Shown in pieces: positions 17,329 to 25,071 of a DNA stretch of 43,572 nucleotides. Every line of letters begins with the position of its first letter. Position 1 is the stretch's first letter. Made by a program: the position numbers and the translations under genes. The notes beneath the pieces are model-generated. The model saw only the letters and a program-made list of their open reading frames with translations, was not told the origin of the DNA and did not search any database. Origin of the DNA: Clostridium sp. AM49-4BH (GTDB lineage: Bacteria; Bacillota; Clostridia; Lachnospirales; Lachnospiraceae); contig NZ_QUFB01000025.1 of the NCBI RefSeq assembly GCF_003478335.1, forward strand, positions 1 to 43,572, in the 5' to 3' direction.

Positions 17329-18411
17329 ATGCTTCATTATTTTTTACAGTTGAATTTTGCGACGATCTTAATATCCTTTTTTATGTTGATTTTCGTCAAT
17401 GTAAATCCTGTATTTCAGAGAAAGGTAATTCGGTTGTTTTCCATTGCGATAAGCACAGTACTGTGTCTGGTTATCGTTGACAGTATAGAATACTGGTGTG
17501 CGACACTTCCGTATCCGACAATGCTGCGTGTGGCAGTATCTATTATTGGGTATGCGCTTAGACCAATCAATATATGCTTTGTGATCATTCTTTCCTGTGG
17601 TAACAGAGTGTCGCAAAAGTTTAAGAAATTTATTGCGCTTCCGGGAATTCTGAATATGTTGATCGCTTCCACTGCGTTATTTTCAGGTGTTTGTTTTTCA
17701 TACTCGGATAAGAATGAATTTGTGCGGGGGCCACTTGGATATTCGGCATTTGTTGCCTCCGGTTTTTATTTGATTCTGTTGGTTATCCTGACTAATAAGT
17801 TATATAAGATGGAGCATACATACGAATCGCTGATCGCAATTTTCATTGCGGTGACGAACACGATAGCTGCCATTCTGGAGGCGTTTTTCCATTATGACGG
17901 ACTCATCAATACCACGGGAGCTGTGAGTGTTGCATATTATTATATGTATTTGACGACACAGCAGTTCAAGCGGGATCCACTTACGCGTGCGCTCAACCGT
18001 CGGTATTTTTATCTGGATGCGGATCGTTTGATGAAGAGCAAATGTCTGACAGCGGTAATTTCCATTGATTTAAATGATCTGAAGAGATTCAATGACGAGA
18101 ATGGCCATGCGGCCGGGGATACGGCTTTGTGTACGATTGTAGCGTGCATTCAAAATATACTGCCGAGGGGATGCCACCTGTATCGAACCGGTGGTGATGA
18201 GTTTATGATCTTATGTTCACGGGTTTCAAAAGATGATGTCCCTGCTCTGATCGATCATATGCGGAGGGAGCTTTCTAAGACTCTTTATTGTTGCGCCATT
18301 GGTTTTGCCACGCCGGATGCAGACGAGGATTTTGAACATATATGTTCTATTGCAGATGCAGCCATGTATGCAAATAAAAAACAATTAAAAGGCGAAGATG
18401 CGATTCGCTAG
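17329..18411 (+). CDS. Membrane-bound diguanylate cyclase (GGDEF)
   Basis: A 360-residue protein with about six transmembrane helices in the first 205 residues, resembling an integral-membrane sensor, and a C-terminal GGDEF domain (about 215-360). The signature is intact (RTGGDEF) and the metal/GTP site residues are present (IDLNDLKRFND, GHAAGD), so it should make c-di-GMP. The usual RxxD inhibitory site upstream of GGDEF is not visible, so product inhibition may be lost. It has its own promoter after a terminator, and pairs functionally with the adjacent phosphodiesterase. Confidence 0.92.
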   Translation: MLHYFLQLNFATILISFFMLIFVNVNPVFQRKVIRLFSIAISTVLCLVIVDSIEYWCATLPYPTMLRVAVSIIGYALRPINICFVIILSCGNRVSQKFKKFIALPGILNMLIASTALFSGVCFSYSDKNEFVRGPLGYSAFVASGFYLILLVILTNKLYKMEHTYESLIAIFIAVTNTIAAILEAFFHYDGLINTTGAVSVAYYYMYLTTQQFKRDPLTRALNRRYFYLDADRLMKSKCLTAVISIDLNDLKRFNDENGHAAGDTALCTIVACIQNILPRGCHLYRTGGDEFMILCSRVSKDDVPALIDHMRRELSKTLYCCAIGFATPDADEDFEHICSIADAAMYANKKQLKGEDAIR

Positions 18412-18417
18412 TAATTA

Positions 18418-18666
18418 AAGTAGCAGAAGATAACTATCCACTTGAGGAAGATACAAGATTAGCAGAGCCTTGTATGCTGTCAGCAGACAAGAGACTTACT
18501 TGCGAGAGCAGACTGGGCATTTAGCCCAAGCAGTAAGGTAGATCTGATCGTGCAGAAGGCTATTATAGATAAGCAGTATGATATTATGCAGCTGAATGTG
18601 ACCTTATTTAAGTACACGAATGAAATTCTTGGAGTAAAAAATTTACAAGTAAATATTGATCAGTAA
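18418..18666 (+). pseudogene. Degenerate coding remnant, unidentified
   Basis: A frame ending at TAA 18664 reads ...LLARADWAFSPSSKVDLIVQ...QLNVTLFKYTNEILGVK... and looks coding, but it is interrupted by TAG at about 18460. The upstream part continues in another frame (VAEDNYPLEEDTRLAEP). I do not recognise the protein. It is either a decayed gene or one more product of indels. Confidence 0.35.
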
Positions 18667-18671
18667 ATGTT

Positions 18672-18710
18672 ACGTCGGTACTCACATAGTATCGGCGTTT
18701 GTTTTTTATC
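18672..18710 (+). terminator. Intrinsic terminator
   Basis: CGTCGGTACT (18673-18682) pairs fully, counting G-U pairs, with AGTATCGGCG (18688-18697), followed by a T-rich tail to 18710. Confidence 0.75.
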
Positions 18711-18817
18711 TTAAAAGTGTCGCCGGGACAGCGACCATATAAAGATGCCATTCAATTATACTCATATTGTAACAGAGAAAGAGAGGCGCCGGAGTAATCC
18801 GGGGATTGGAGGCATAT

Positions 18818-18922
18818 ATGTACGGAGCAATTTTAGGAGATATTATTGGAAGTCTGTTTGAGTTATTATACCATCTCAAAGACCGGAGCAACAAAAGGCT
18901 ATCAGAAACTGATCATGGTTGA
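18818..18922 (+). pseudogene. ADP-ribosylglycohydrolase N-terminal scrap
   Basis: After a good ribosome binding site (TTGGAGG) the frame starts MYGAILGDIIGSLFE, the typical N-terminus of ADP-ribosylglycohydrolase-family proteins, but after about 16 residues it runs into sequence belonging to the surface-protein gene in another frame and stops. It marks a deletion that fused the starts and ends of two unrelated genes. Confidence 0.6.
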
Positions 18923-19596
18923 TGCAGATATTTTACAGAATCCAAATTATAAAACGATAACAGATCATACCTATTACCGTCAGAGAATTACACTGCATAA
19001 GCAGGACGAAGATGGGAAAGGGTTGGGCGGTATTAACAGATACAGTAGCAAGCGGAAGTGCAGTTACGGTAAATCCGGTCAGTGGAAGCGCAGTATCCGG
19101 CGAAACAGGTATTTCTTATACATCTGTAGTTGCTGTGAAACAGAAAGACGGAACTTTTGCTGATCATACCGATGACAAGATCATTATGGTGGATGAGCAG
19201 GCGCATATCCAGCTTTTGAAACTGGACAAGGAGACAGGACAGGCTCTTGGCGGTGCAAAGTTTGTTGTAACAGATTCCAAAGGAAATAAAGTGATGAAAT
19301 TTGTTGCAAAAGATGATGCTTATGACATCACCGGAAAACTGGTCGTTGGGGAGACTTACACCTTTACAGAGGCTTCCACTCCATCCGGTTATCAGTTGGC
19401 AAAGCCGGTACAGCTGACGATTAAGGATACTGGGAAAGTACAGGCAGTGACGGTTAAGGATGCGCCGATTCCGGAAGTACCGGATACACCGCAGACTGGT
19501 GGAAACATGCCAATCATTCCGATTGCTGCAGGATTGCTTATGGTAATTGGTGCAGCGGTGATGATTTGGAAGAGAAGAACAGTGGTAAAGAAATAA
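18864..19596 (+). pseudogene. LPXTG-type surface protein, C-terminal part, 5'-truncated and frameshifted
   Basis: The remaining part of a sortase-anchored surface protein. The first segment (YYTISKTGATKGYQKLIMVD, ending HKQDEDGKG) is in one frame. From about 19015 coding continues in another (WAVLTDTVASGSAVTV...), consistent with one extra G in AAAGGG. A prealbumin-like SpaA domain follows (HIQLLKLDKETGQALGGAKF to VTVKDAPI), then the sorting signal: PDTPQTGG, a hydrophobic helix and KRRTVVKK. This is typical of pilins or adhesins cross-linked to the wall. The 5' end is lost at the junction with the ADP-ribosylglycohydrolase scrap, so no signal peptide remains. A class B sortase gene is about 520 bp downstream. 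Confidence 0.78.
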
Positions 19597-19697
19597 GATT
19601 TTTGTAGATGCCTGGGAGTTTATTTGGTATAATTATGGTGCAGGGGACAAGGAATTGTTCCCTGCAAATCGGAAAATTGGAAGTTGTGGTGGTACTT

Positions 19698-20072
19698 ATG
19701 AAACGAGAATTAGGAATTGCTAGATGTGGTCTTGCATGTTGTTTATGCACAGAAAAAGCTGATTGTAACGGCTGTGGCTCAAATGGTTGTTCAGGTAATG
19801 ATATTTGCGAGAACAAAAAATGTTCGATTACAAAGGGACTGACACATTGTTATGAGTGTGAAGAAAATTGCAGGAAAGGACTATTAAGCAAAATCAAACC
19901 GTACGCATTTACCTTATTTGCTAAAAAGTATGGGGAAGAAAAGCTCTTGGACTGTTTAGAGAGAAATGAGAAAAACGGAATTGTGTATCACAGAAATGGC
20001 ATAAACGGGGATTATGATGATTTTGATGATGTAGAACAGTTAATGGATTTTATATTGACAGGAGTGCGATAA
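19698..20072 (+). CDS. Cysteine-rich DUF3795-family protein
   Basis: A 124-residue protein with about twelve cysteines in its first 70 residues (CGLACCLCTEKADCNGCG, then CENKKC, CYECEENC), the pattern of DUF3795 proteins, probably binding zinc or an iron-sulfur cluster. ATG 19698 is preferred because homology starts with MKRELGIARCGLAC; the upstream frame reads through intergenic sequence and the ribosome binding site is weak. Function is unknown. It lies between the surface-protein remnant and the sortase with no sign of a functional link. Confidence 0.75.
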   Translation: MKRELGIARCGLACCLCTEKADCNGCGSNGCSGNDICENKKCSITKGLTHCYECEENCRKGLLSKIKPYAFTLFAKKYGEEKLLDCLERNEKNGIVYHRNGINGDYDDFDDVEQLMDFILTGVR

Positions 20073-20114
20073 CTTCCAGTTTGTAGATGCAAATACATAG
20101 TAAAAAGGACAATT

Positions 20115-20915
20115 ATGAACCAACTAAATAACATTTCAACCCCAAAGGGAAGAAAGGTATTTTCAAGAAGAATACTTTTCTTCTCTTTTTTTATTTTAGC
20201 AGCCATTGCTTTGGCTCTGGGGCTTTGGTTAAAAAGAACCATGGATCAGGAGATCAAGCAGGACAACATAGAAAAAGAGATTACCACGGAGAAAGAAAAG
20301 GGTGGTGTACGGAACCTCCACAAAAAGTACAAAGATATGATCGGGTGGCTAGAAATCAAAGGCACCGGCTTTTCTTATCCGGTTATGCAGACAGGTATCA
20401 AAGGTCATCACGAAGGTGACTGGCAGTATTATCTTCACCGGAATGTGCATGGTGATTACAGCTTTTATGGGACACCGTTTTTAGATGTCCGCTGTAAGAC
20501 AGACAGTGACAATCTTATCATTTACGGTCACAACATCAACGGGAGACGGTACTTTGGCTATCTGCAAAATTTCCGTGAGGAAACATTTTTTAAGGAACAT
20601 CCCGTGTTTTCGTTTACTCCGGTAGAGAAAAAGGAGCAGGATTATCATATCGTTTCGGTATTAGAATCGGATAAATATGCAGATTACTATTCCTTCACGG
20701 ATTACGGAAACGAAGAGGATTATTACGGGATGGTAGAGAAAATCCTAAGTCACAGCAAGTTTCAGAGTGAAGCGGCAAAGAAGATGAAAAGGGAAATGGA
20801 TGAAAGTAGTGCTGAGGCATTCTTTCGGAAATATAAGTTTGTAACGCTTTCCACTTGCCGGACGATGGATGGGAAAGATAAGCGGCTCATGGTAATCGGC
20901 TGCAGGAAACGATAA
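20115..20915 (+). CDS. srtB: Class B sortase
   Basis: A 266-residue membrane transpeptidase. An N-terminal basic stretch and one transmembrane helix (about 20-40) anchor it outside; the catalytic His is in IIYGHNINGRRYFG (about 138), the Cys in TLSTC (about 244) and the Arg in the DKRLMVIGC end. The YPVMQ and YGTPFLD segments and the long helical insert before the Cys are typical of class B. It probably acts on surface proteins such as the broken one upstream, or on distant substrates, with a P-Q-T-type motif. A tape-measure scrap follows after 9 bp, indicating a deletion boundary. Confidence 0.92.
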   Translation: MNQLNNISTPKGRKVFSRRILFFSFFILAAIALALGLWLKRTMDQEIKQDNIEKEITTEKEKGGVRNLHKKYKDMIGWLEIKGTGFSYPVMQTGIKGHHEGDWQYYLHRNVHGDYSFYGTPFLDVRCKTDSDNLIIYGHNINGRRYFGYLQNFREETFFKEHPVFSFTPVEKKEQDYHIVSVLESDKYADYYSFTDYGNEEDYYGMVEKILSHSKFQSEAAKKMKREMDESSAEAFFRKYKFVTLSTCRTMDGKDKRLMVIGCRKR

Positions 20916-20924
20916 CAGGAAGCA

Positions 20925-21068
20925 ATGGGATTTGACGAGCTTAATGTGATCAATACTAATTCTGATAAGACAAAAAAGGATGATGATAAGAATAGTAAGC
21001 CTATCGATCTTACCAGTCAATTGTCTAGTGCTTTAGCTGATTACAAGACTGTTTGGGATAAAAGTTGA
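20925..21068 (+). pseudogene. Phage tail tape-measure fragment
   Basis: A 47-codon frame beginning MGFDELNVINTNSDK and continuing with a lysine/aspartate-rich linker and SSALADYKTVWDK. The MGFDELNV motif is a recurring element of Firmicutes phage tape-measure proteins. No tail genes accompany it, so it is probably the only remnant of the structural module. Confidence 0.5.
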
Positions 21069-21224
21069 AGTTCTTTTTGTGAGTTCCAAATCTTGGTATG
21101 CTAAAATACAATACAAGGGAAAAGTAGGTCACGTAAACAAAAAGTTTATAGAATAAACAAGGTTTATATGATAAAATAGGTTTGTTACCGCCTCCTAGAT
21201 TGGTACGGAAGGGAGGTGAACTGC
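21069..21224. other. Leader region of the small toxin
   Basis: There is no gene. CGCCTCC at about 21189-21195 can pair with GGGAGGTG at 21211-21218, which would hide the ribosome binding site of the small peptide gene. AAAATAGG/TATGATAAAAT stretches around 21167-21180 could provide a -10. Confidence 0.35.
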
Positions 21225-21311
21225 GTGGAATATATCATTTCTCTTATTGTCACTGTTGCGGCTGGTGTAATTTGCCATTACATCATCAAATGGTTGGACG
21301 GTGACAAATAG
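21225..21311 (+). CDS. Small hydrophobic peptide, type I toxin (holin-like) candidate
   Basis: A 28-residue peptide (MEYIISLIVTVAAGVICHYI followed by KWLDGDK) starting at GTG 21225 behind a strong GGGAGGTG site. It is one transmembrane helix with an acidic/basic tail, the form of the 'putative holin-like toxin' peptides common in Clostridia. A stem can sequester the ribosome binding site, and a strong terminator at 21368-21394 ends the short mRNA; both are usual for type I toxin-antitoxin loci. The antisense RNA was not located: a minus-strand promoter should overlap the 3' half of this region. It sits at the left edge of the phage-derived element. Confidence 0.65.
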   Translation: MEYIISLIVTVAAGVICHYIIKWLDGDK

Positions 21312-21367
21312 TCGGTAGCCAGCCTGTGGAATTAAGCCGTTCCACACCAAAAAATAGGAATAGAAAA

Positions 21368-21394
21368 CCCCGGTGCTGGAACACCGGGGTTTTT
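21368..21394 (+). terminator. Strong intrinsic terminator
   Basis: CCCCGGTG (21368-21375), loop CTGGAA, CACCGGGG (21382-21389), then TTTTT, with an A-run before the stem that makes it bidirectional. It ends the small toxin transcript. Confidence 0.85.
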
Positions 21395-21627
21395 GTTTTG
21401 AAGTCGAACTGCATGGACTTCTCATTTCTCTTTGCCTATTGGCATTATAGCATATGCAAAATTCAAATACAATATACAAAAATTAGATATTGGTCAATTT
21501 TTCTGAATTTCCCCTATACTATTCTAATTATTCTATTCTTATCTATACTTAATCTATACTATACTAATCTAATCTACTTATGTGACCTACAAGTAACCAT
21601 TTGACAACCAATCTGTAACCAAAGATT
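21395..21627. other. Gene-free AT-rich stretch
   Basis: No gene is seen. The stretch contains the CTATACT/CTAATCT repeats at 21512-21580. An antisense antitoxin RNA for the peptide at 21225 could start here and read leftward, but no convincing promoter was found by eye. Confidence 0.35.
21512..21580. repeat. AT-rich short-period repeats (CTATACT / CTAATCT)
   Basis: About 70 bp are made of irregular repeats of CTATACTA, TCTAATTA and AATCTATACT with a 5-10 base period, almost free of G on the plus strand. They lie just after the 3' end of the leftward gene at 21628 and could be a low-complexity spacer or a recombination site. No other function is visible. Confidence 0.45.
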
Positions 21628-22491
21628 CTAATTATGTATTTTGACGTATTTCATTTTTATTGTAAATACAGTATCTTTAGTGCCAGTAAGTGCTCTAGTC
21701 ATTTCCTCCGGCTTTTCTATAGTCCCATATACAGTGATTATATCATTGGAAAGCAATTTAGGCGTTTTAGCTGCACGCTCGTCAAATACTACATACTCAT
21801 CATCTGCATATATATCATATCCACTATAGGAATAGCATCTCAAAAATCCCTGCGTGAACAAACCATCTTCGGAAATTTGGTTTATTTGGCATTTGAGTTT
21901 GATTTTTTTGCCAACGTATTTGTTTGGATTGCGCATTACCTTTTTGTAGTTATATGTTTTACACGCATTTATGAATTTTGCCTTTTTTGCTTTAGCAGCT
22001 TTCTTTTCCTTAGCCTTAATCTGCTTCGGTGATAATGTTGGCTTAGCCTTCGCTGTCTTTTTAGGCTTTGCCTTTTGCTTAGATTTTGCCTCTTGCTTGG
22101 GCTTTGAATTTGTCTTGCTTTTTTGTGAGTCTTTTTTGACTGCTGGTGTGTTAGTAACTTTGTTGGACACGGATGTACTATTTGTATTTTTAGTATCAGA
22201 ATCTTTATCCGAATTACCGCATTGATATAGTAATGCACATACTAAGAAAAATATTATAATAGACCATAGGCATCCATGTTTCTTTTTCTTTGGGACATTA
22301 TTGATATTTTGAACCCCGGCACTCTGAAATCCATTATTAGTTGGTTGAACCGGTGGAGTTTGTTGGATTTCTACCCTAATTCTGCAATTATCGCAATATG
22401 CGAAATCCTTGAATATGGGATTACCGTTTATGTCAGTTCCACATGCTTCTTGACCAAAACGCATTTCTTGATTACATTTTTTACATTTCAT
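21628..22491 (-). CDS. Zinc-ribbon membrane protein with lysine-rich linker, unknown function
   Basis: A 287-residue protein in the immunity operon. It begins with a zinc ribbon (CKKCNQEM ... YCDNCRI, residues 3-36), then a proline/glutamine linker, a transmembrane helix (about 75-92, CLWSIIIFFLVCALLYQC), a long linker rich in Lys, Ala, Ser and Thr (about 95-170), and a C-terminal beta-rich domain (about 180-287) with YVGKKIKLKCQINQI, which looks like an OB fold. The C-terminal domain would lie outside the cell. Similar proteins accompany ImmA and the repressor in Clostridia prophages; superinfection exclusion is a plausible role but unproven. It follows the ImmA gene by 12 bp. Confidence 0.75.
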   Translation of the reverse strand: MKCKKCNQEMRFGQEACGTDINGNPIFKDFAYCDNCRIRVEIQQTPPVQPTNNGFQSAGVQNINNVPKKKKHGCLWSIIIFFLVCALLYQCGNSDKDSDTKNTNSTSVSNKVTNTPAVKKDSQKSKTNSKPKQEAKSKQKAKPKKTAKAKPTLSPKQIKAKEKKAAKAKKAKFINACKTYNYKKVMRNPNKYVGKKIKLKCQINQISEDGLFTQGFLRCYSYSGYDIYADDEYVVFDERAAKTPKLLSNDIITVYGTIEKPEEMTRALTGTKDTVFTIKMKYVKIHN

Positions 22492-22503
22492 TGTGATTCC
22501 TCC

Positions 22504-22941
22504 TTATTTTTGCAATCGTAACTCAATTAGTTTTTTTTCATAACCAGTTAAACGACTTAGTTGATTGATGGTATAATCTTTGTATTCGTATAGCATATCA
22601 TCAGTAAGTAATAGATTCATAGCAAATGTGTTGGCTTCAATTTCCCTTTTGGAATTAAGTAACAGTGTTTGATTCCGGATGAAGTAGCAGTTTACTTTGC
22701 GATGCATGATAGCATGTCCAAGTTCGTGTGCCATAACAAGAGTTCTATCGTGATCTGATAAATCTTCGCTTAAGAATATGCATCTATGGTTTTTAAGGAA
22801 CATATAGCATCCTTCAAATCCAAGTTTTCCTGTTTGAACAATTATTCCAAGAGCATCGGCTATTTCAAAGGGATTTGTTGTATCAAATTTTTTGATATAG
22901 TAGCTTACAAGTTTCTTTATATCCTTTTTCAATAAAATCAC
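22504..22941 (-). CDS. ImmA/IrrE-family metallopeptidase
   Basis: A 145-residue zinc peptidase with the HExxH-type motif MAHELGHAIMH (about 77-87) and the downstream Glu in the EIEANTFAMNLLL segment. Family members cleave the adjacent phage or ICE repressor to induce the element. It lies 9 bp after the repressor gene, so the two are an operon, and the repressor at 22951-23535 is its likely substrate. Confidence 0.9.
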   Translation of the reverse strand: MILLKKDIKKLVSYYIKKFDTTNPFEIADALGIIVQTGKLGFEGCYMFLKNHRCIFLSEDLSDHDRTLVMAHELGHAIMHRKVNCYFIRNQTLLLNSKREIEANTFAMNLLLTDDMLYEYKDYTINQLSRLTGYEKKLIELRLQK

Positions 22942-22950
22942 CCTAATCCT

Positions 22951-23535
22951 TTATTTCTTGTTTTTATTTGGATTGTACTTCTCCTTGTTTATTACTTTTA
23001 ATTGTGTAAGCATAGATTCCAACTGTATCTTAAACAACTCTGCTGATTCAGGAGATAGTTCCTGACCATCGAAAGTTGCAGGACCATCCTCACCGGACTG
23101 TAATTTGTGCATAATGTTATCTAGGTCTTTGGCTATATCCTTTTTGTCTCTGGAATTGAGTCTATCATATTCAAAGGCATGTTTTTGGTTTGAATGATGA
23201 TTATCAATACCTGCAAATATACCTGATATTCCTTCCATTTCTTGTTGAACTTGTTTGTTTTCTATGTATTGAGAGGTTTGCACATTATATCTTTCTTTTG
23301 GAACATCAAATCCCATCAACCAAGATTCGTTTACATCCAAAGCCATACCAAGTATGAAGAGTTTATCTTGTCCCGGTTCTGATTTTCCTGATAAATATTG
23401 GCTTACATCGGATTTGTTGAGTTTTATATGATATTCTTCAGAGAATGGTTGTGCTAGTTTCAAAATATCAACTTGCTTTAGATTTCGGTCTTTCATTATC
23501 TCTTTAAGCCGTATAGAAGTATTTTTTCTTTTCAT
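22951..23535 (-). CDS. Phage repressor (XRE/CI-like)
   Basis: A 194-residue repressor. The helix-turn-helix (about 8-65) includes LKQVDILKLAQPF, LNKSDVSQYLSGKSEPGQDK and ALDVNESWLMGFD, typical of CI-like proteins. The C-terminal half is acidic with no LexA-type peptidase residues, consistent with removal by ImmA rather than self-cleavage. Start MKRKNTS at 23535 is chosen because GAGGTGACTATA lies just upstream; the longer frame to 23601 runs through the operator region. It diverges from the Cro-like gene. Confidence 0.9.
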   Translation of the reverse strand: MKRKNTSIRLKEIMKDRNLKQVDILKLAQPFSEEYHIKLNKSDVSQYLSGKSEPGQDKLFILGMALDVNESWLMGFDVPKERYNVQTSQYIENKQVQQEMEGISGIFAGIDNHHSNQKHAFEYDRLNSRDKKDIAKDLDNIMHKLQSGEDGPATFDGQELSPESAELFKIQLESMLTQLKVINKEKYNPNKNKK

Positions 23536-23629
23536 TATAGTCACCTCACTTTCTAATAAGAATATAACATAATTACAATGTAGATTCAAGAAAAAAAACA
23601 TTGGAAGTTAAAAAAATTGAATTTTTGTA

Positions 23630-23681
23630 TTGACATTATTTTTTGGGGGTGATATGATATGACTAGTTCAAAAAAATGAAC
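23630..23681 (+). promoter_or_regulatory. Early rightward promoter and operator
   Basis: TTGACA (23630-23635) and TATGAT (23653-23658), 17 bp apart, form a strong promoter. An inverted repeat GTTCA-N6-TGAAC (23666-23681) covers the transcription start, where the repressor or the Cro-like protein would bind. An AAAGGAG site follows before ATG 23704. Confidence 0.7.
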
Positions 23682-23703
23682 AAAACGTGAAAGGAGAAAA
23701 ATA

Positions 23704-23946
23704 ATGGCATTTGATTACAGGAAACTGCGTGGTAAAATTGTAGAAAAATATGGATCACAGTCAGAATTTTCCGTAGTTATGGGCTTGTCTGAAAGAACAC
23801 TGTCCTTAAAGATGAACAGTAAGGTTCCGTGGAAACAAAAGGAAATTTGTAAGGCTGCAAGTCTCCTTGATATATCAGATGGTGATATAGGAGATTATTT
23901 TTTTGCAACAAGGGTTCAAAATGTTGAACGGAAAGAAGGAAAGTAA
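23704..23946 (+). CDS. Cro-like regulator (DUF739-type)
   Basis: An 80-residue helix-turn-helix protein (FDYRKLRGKIVEKYGSQSEF, then MGLSERTLSLKMNSKVPWKQ) of the Cro-like DUF739 group that opposes the CI-type repressor. It is the first gene behind the early promoter and its stop overlaps the start of the Rha gene (ATGA-type overlap). Confidence 0.85.
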   Translation: MAFDYRKLRGKIVEKYGSQSEFSVVMGLSERTLSLKMNSKVPWKQKEICKAASLLDISDGDIGDYFFATRVQNVERKEGK

Positions 23947-24662
23947 TGAATGATTTAGGAACTGCGTCTATAACTTCTATGGAAGTTGCAGAAATGACTG
24001 GAAAGATTCATAAAAATCTTATCCGAAGTATTGAAACATATATGAAGCATTTTAGCCAGCTCAATTTTGAGCCGACCCAATATTTTAAGTTATCTACATA
24101 TTTAGACGAACAGGAAAAAGAACGAAAATGCTACAACATTACCAAGAAAGGATGCGAGTTCATTGCTCATAAAATGACAGGAATTAAGGGGACGGAGTTC
24201 ACTGTAAAGTATATTGAGCGTTTCCACGAAATGGAACAGGCAATCAGCCAGCAGGAAGTGGTAGAGCAGAAGCAGGAGAAAAAGAGCTTATCGCAGTGGA
24301 CTCCAGAAGAAATTGTTGACTGGAAGTTGAATGATCTGCATAGAAGATTGCAGAAAATTGAAAGACAGGAAGAGGAAAAGCCAAAGATTGGACGGTTACA
24401 ACGCTTAGTTCCCAAAAAGAAAACCTGGTACGATCGCAACAAATCAAGAATATGGTGCATCACACGCAACAGGGATATGGAACTCAAAGAGTTGTATCAC
24501 ATCATTCTGGAGGAATGCGGTAGATATTACGATGTGGATTGTGCAATAGACGAATACCGCAGAGAAAACGGAAGAACGATGGTATATCCTATGGATATTG
24601 TGGAGGAGTACAGGGAATTGCAGGACATAGCAGATCAGGTGCTGGATTACTTTGAAAGGTAG
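23946..24662 (+). CDS. Rha-family phage regulatory protein
   Basis: A 238-residue protein. The first 100 residues are the Rha domain: SITSMEVAEMTGKIHKNLIR, then YFKLSTYLDEQEKERKCYNI, TKKGCEFIAHKMTGIKGTEF and YIERFHEME. After a glutamine/glutamate linker, a C-terminal part (about 155-238; RIWCITRNRDMELKELYHII) has no assigned function. Rha proteins regulate early phage development and can affect lysogeny. It overlaps the Cro-like gene by one base and is part of the early operon. Confidence 0.88.
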   Translation: MNDLGTASITSMEVAEMTGKIHKNLIRSIETYMKHFSQLNFEPTQYFKLSTYLDEQEKERKCYNITKKGCEFIAHKMTGIKGTEFTVKYIERFHEMEQAISQQEVVEQKQEKKSLSQWTPEEIVDWKLNDLHRRLQKIERQEEEKPKIGRLQRLVPKKKTWYDRNKSRIWCITRNRDMELKELYHIILEECGRYYDVDCAIDEYRRENGRTMVYPMDIVEEYRELQDIADQVLDYFER

Positions 24663-24715
24663 GTGTGGATAAATTCGTTTTTTGCTAGATTGAGTGGAGA
24701 GGAGAGTAGTTAAAT

Positions 24716-25060
24716 TTGAAAATGTTTATATTAAAATTCATTGCGGGTGGGTATTCCATCAAAATGAGATGCAATAAGAATAAGAATATTCTTTTACATA
24801 GAGTTGAGTATGGTTCTAATGAACTTGCAGGCGAAATGTATAACACTAGAGCGACAGCATGTGATATTGCTTATCATATTTATTCTGTAAAAATTAAAGA
24901 GAAGCATTCTGGCTATTTAAAAGATGCAACGCTTATTGAATATGCTGTTAGTTCAAGAGATGATGCTGATAATGAAGTGTCTTATAAATATAGAAAGTAT
25001 ATAGTTATTTGTGATGCAGGAATGTATATTTCTGATCTGCTGAAAGGAAATAATGAATAG
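24716..25060 (+). CDS. Early-region protein, unknown function
   Basis: A 114-residue protein starting at TTG 24716, 11 bp after GGAGAGGAG (the ATG at 24722 would be 17 bp away). It has no transmembrane segment and a mixed alpha/beta composition with two cysteines. I recognise no family. It lies between Rha and the paralogous trio, the part of phage genomes where anti-defence genes often lie, but there is no specific evidence for such a role here. Confidence 0.65.
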   Translation: MKMFILKFIAGGYSIKMRCNKNKNILLHRVEYGSNELAGEMYNTRATACDIAYHIYSVKIKEKHSGYLKDATLIEYAVSSRDDADNEVSYKYRKYIVICDAGMYISDLLKGNNE

Positions 25061-25071
25061 AGGTGAAATGA

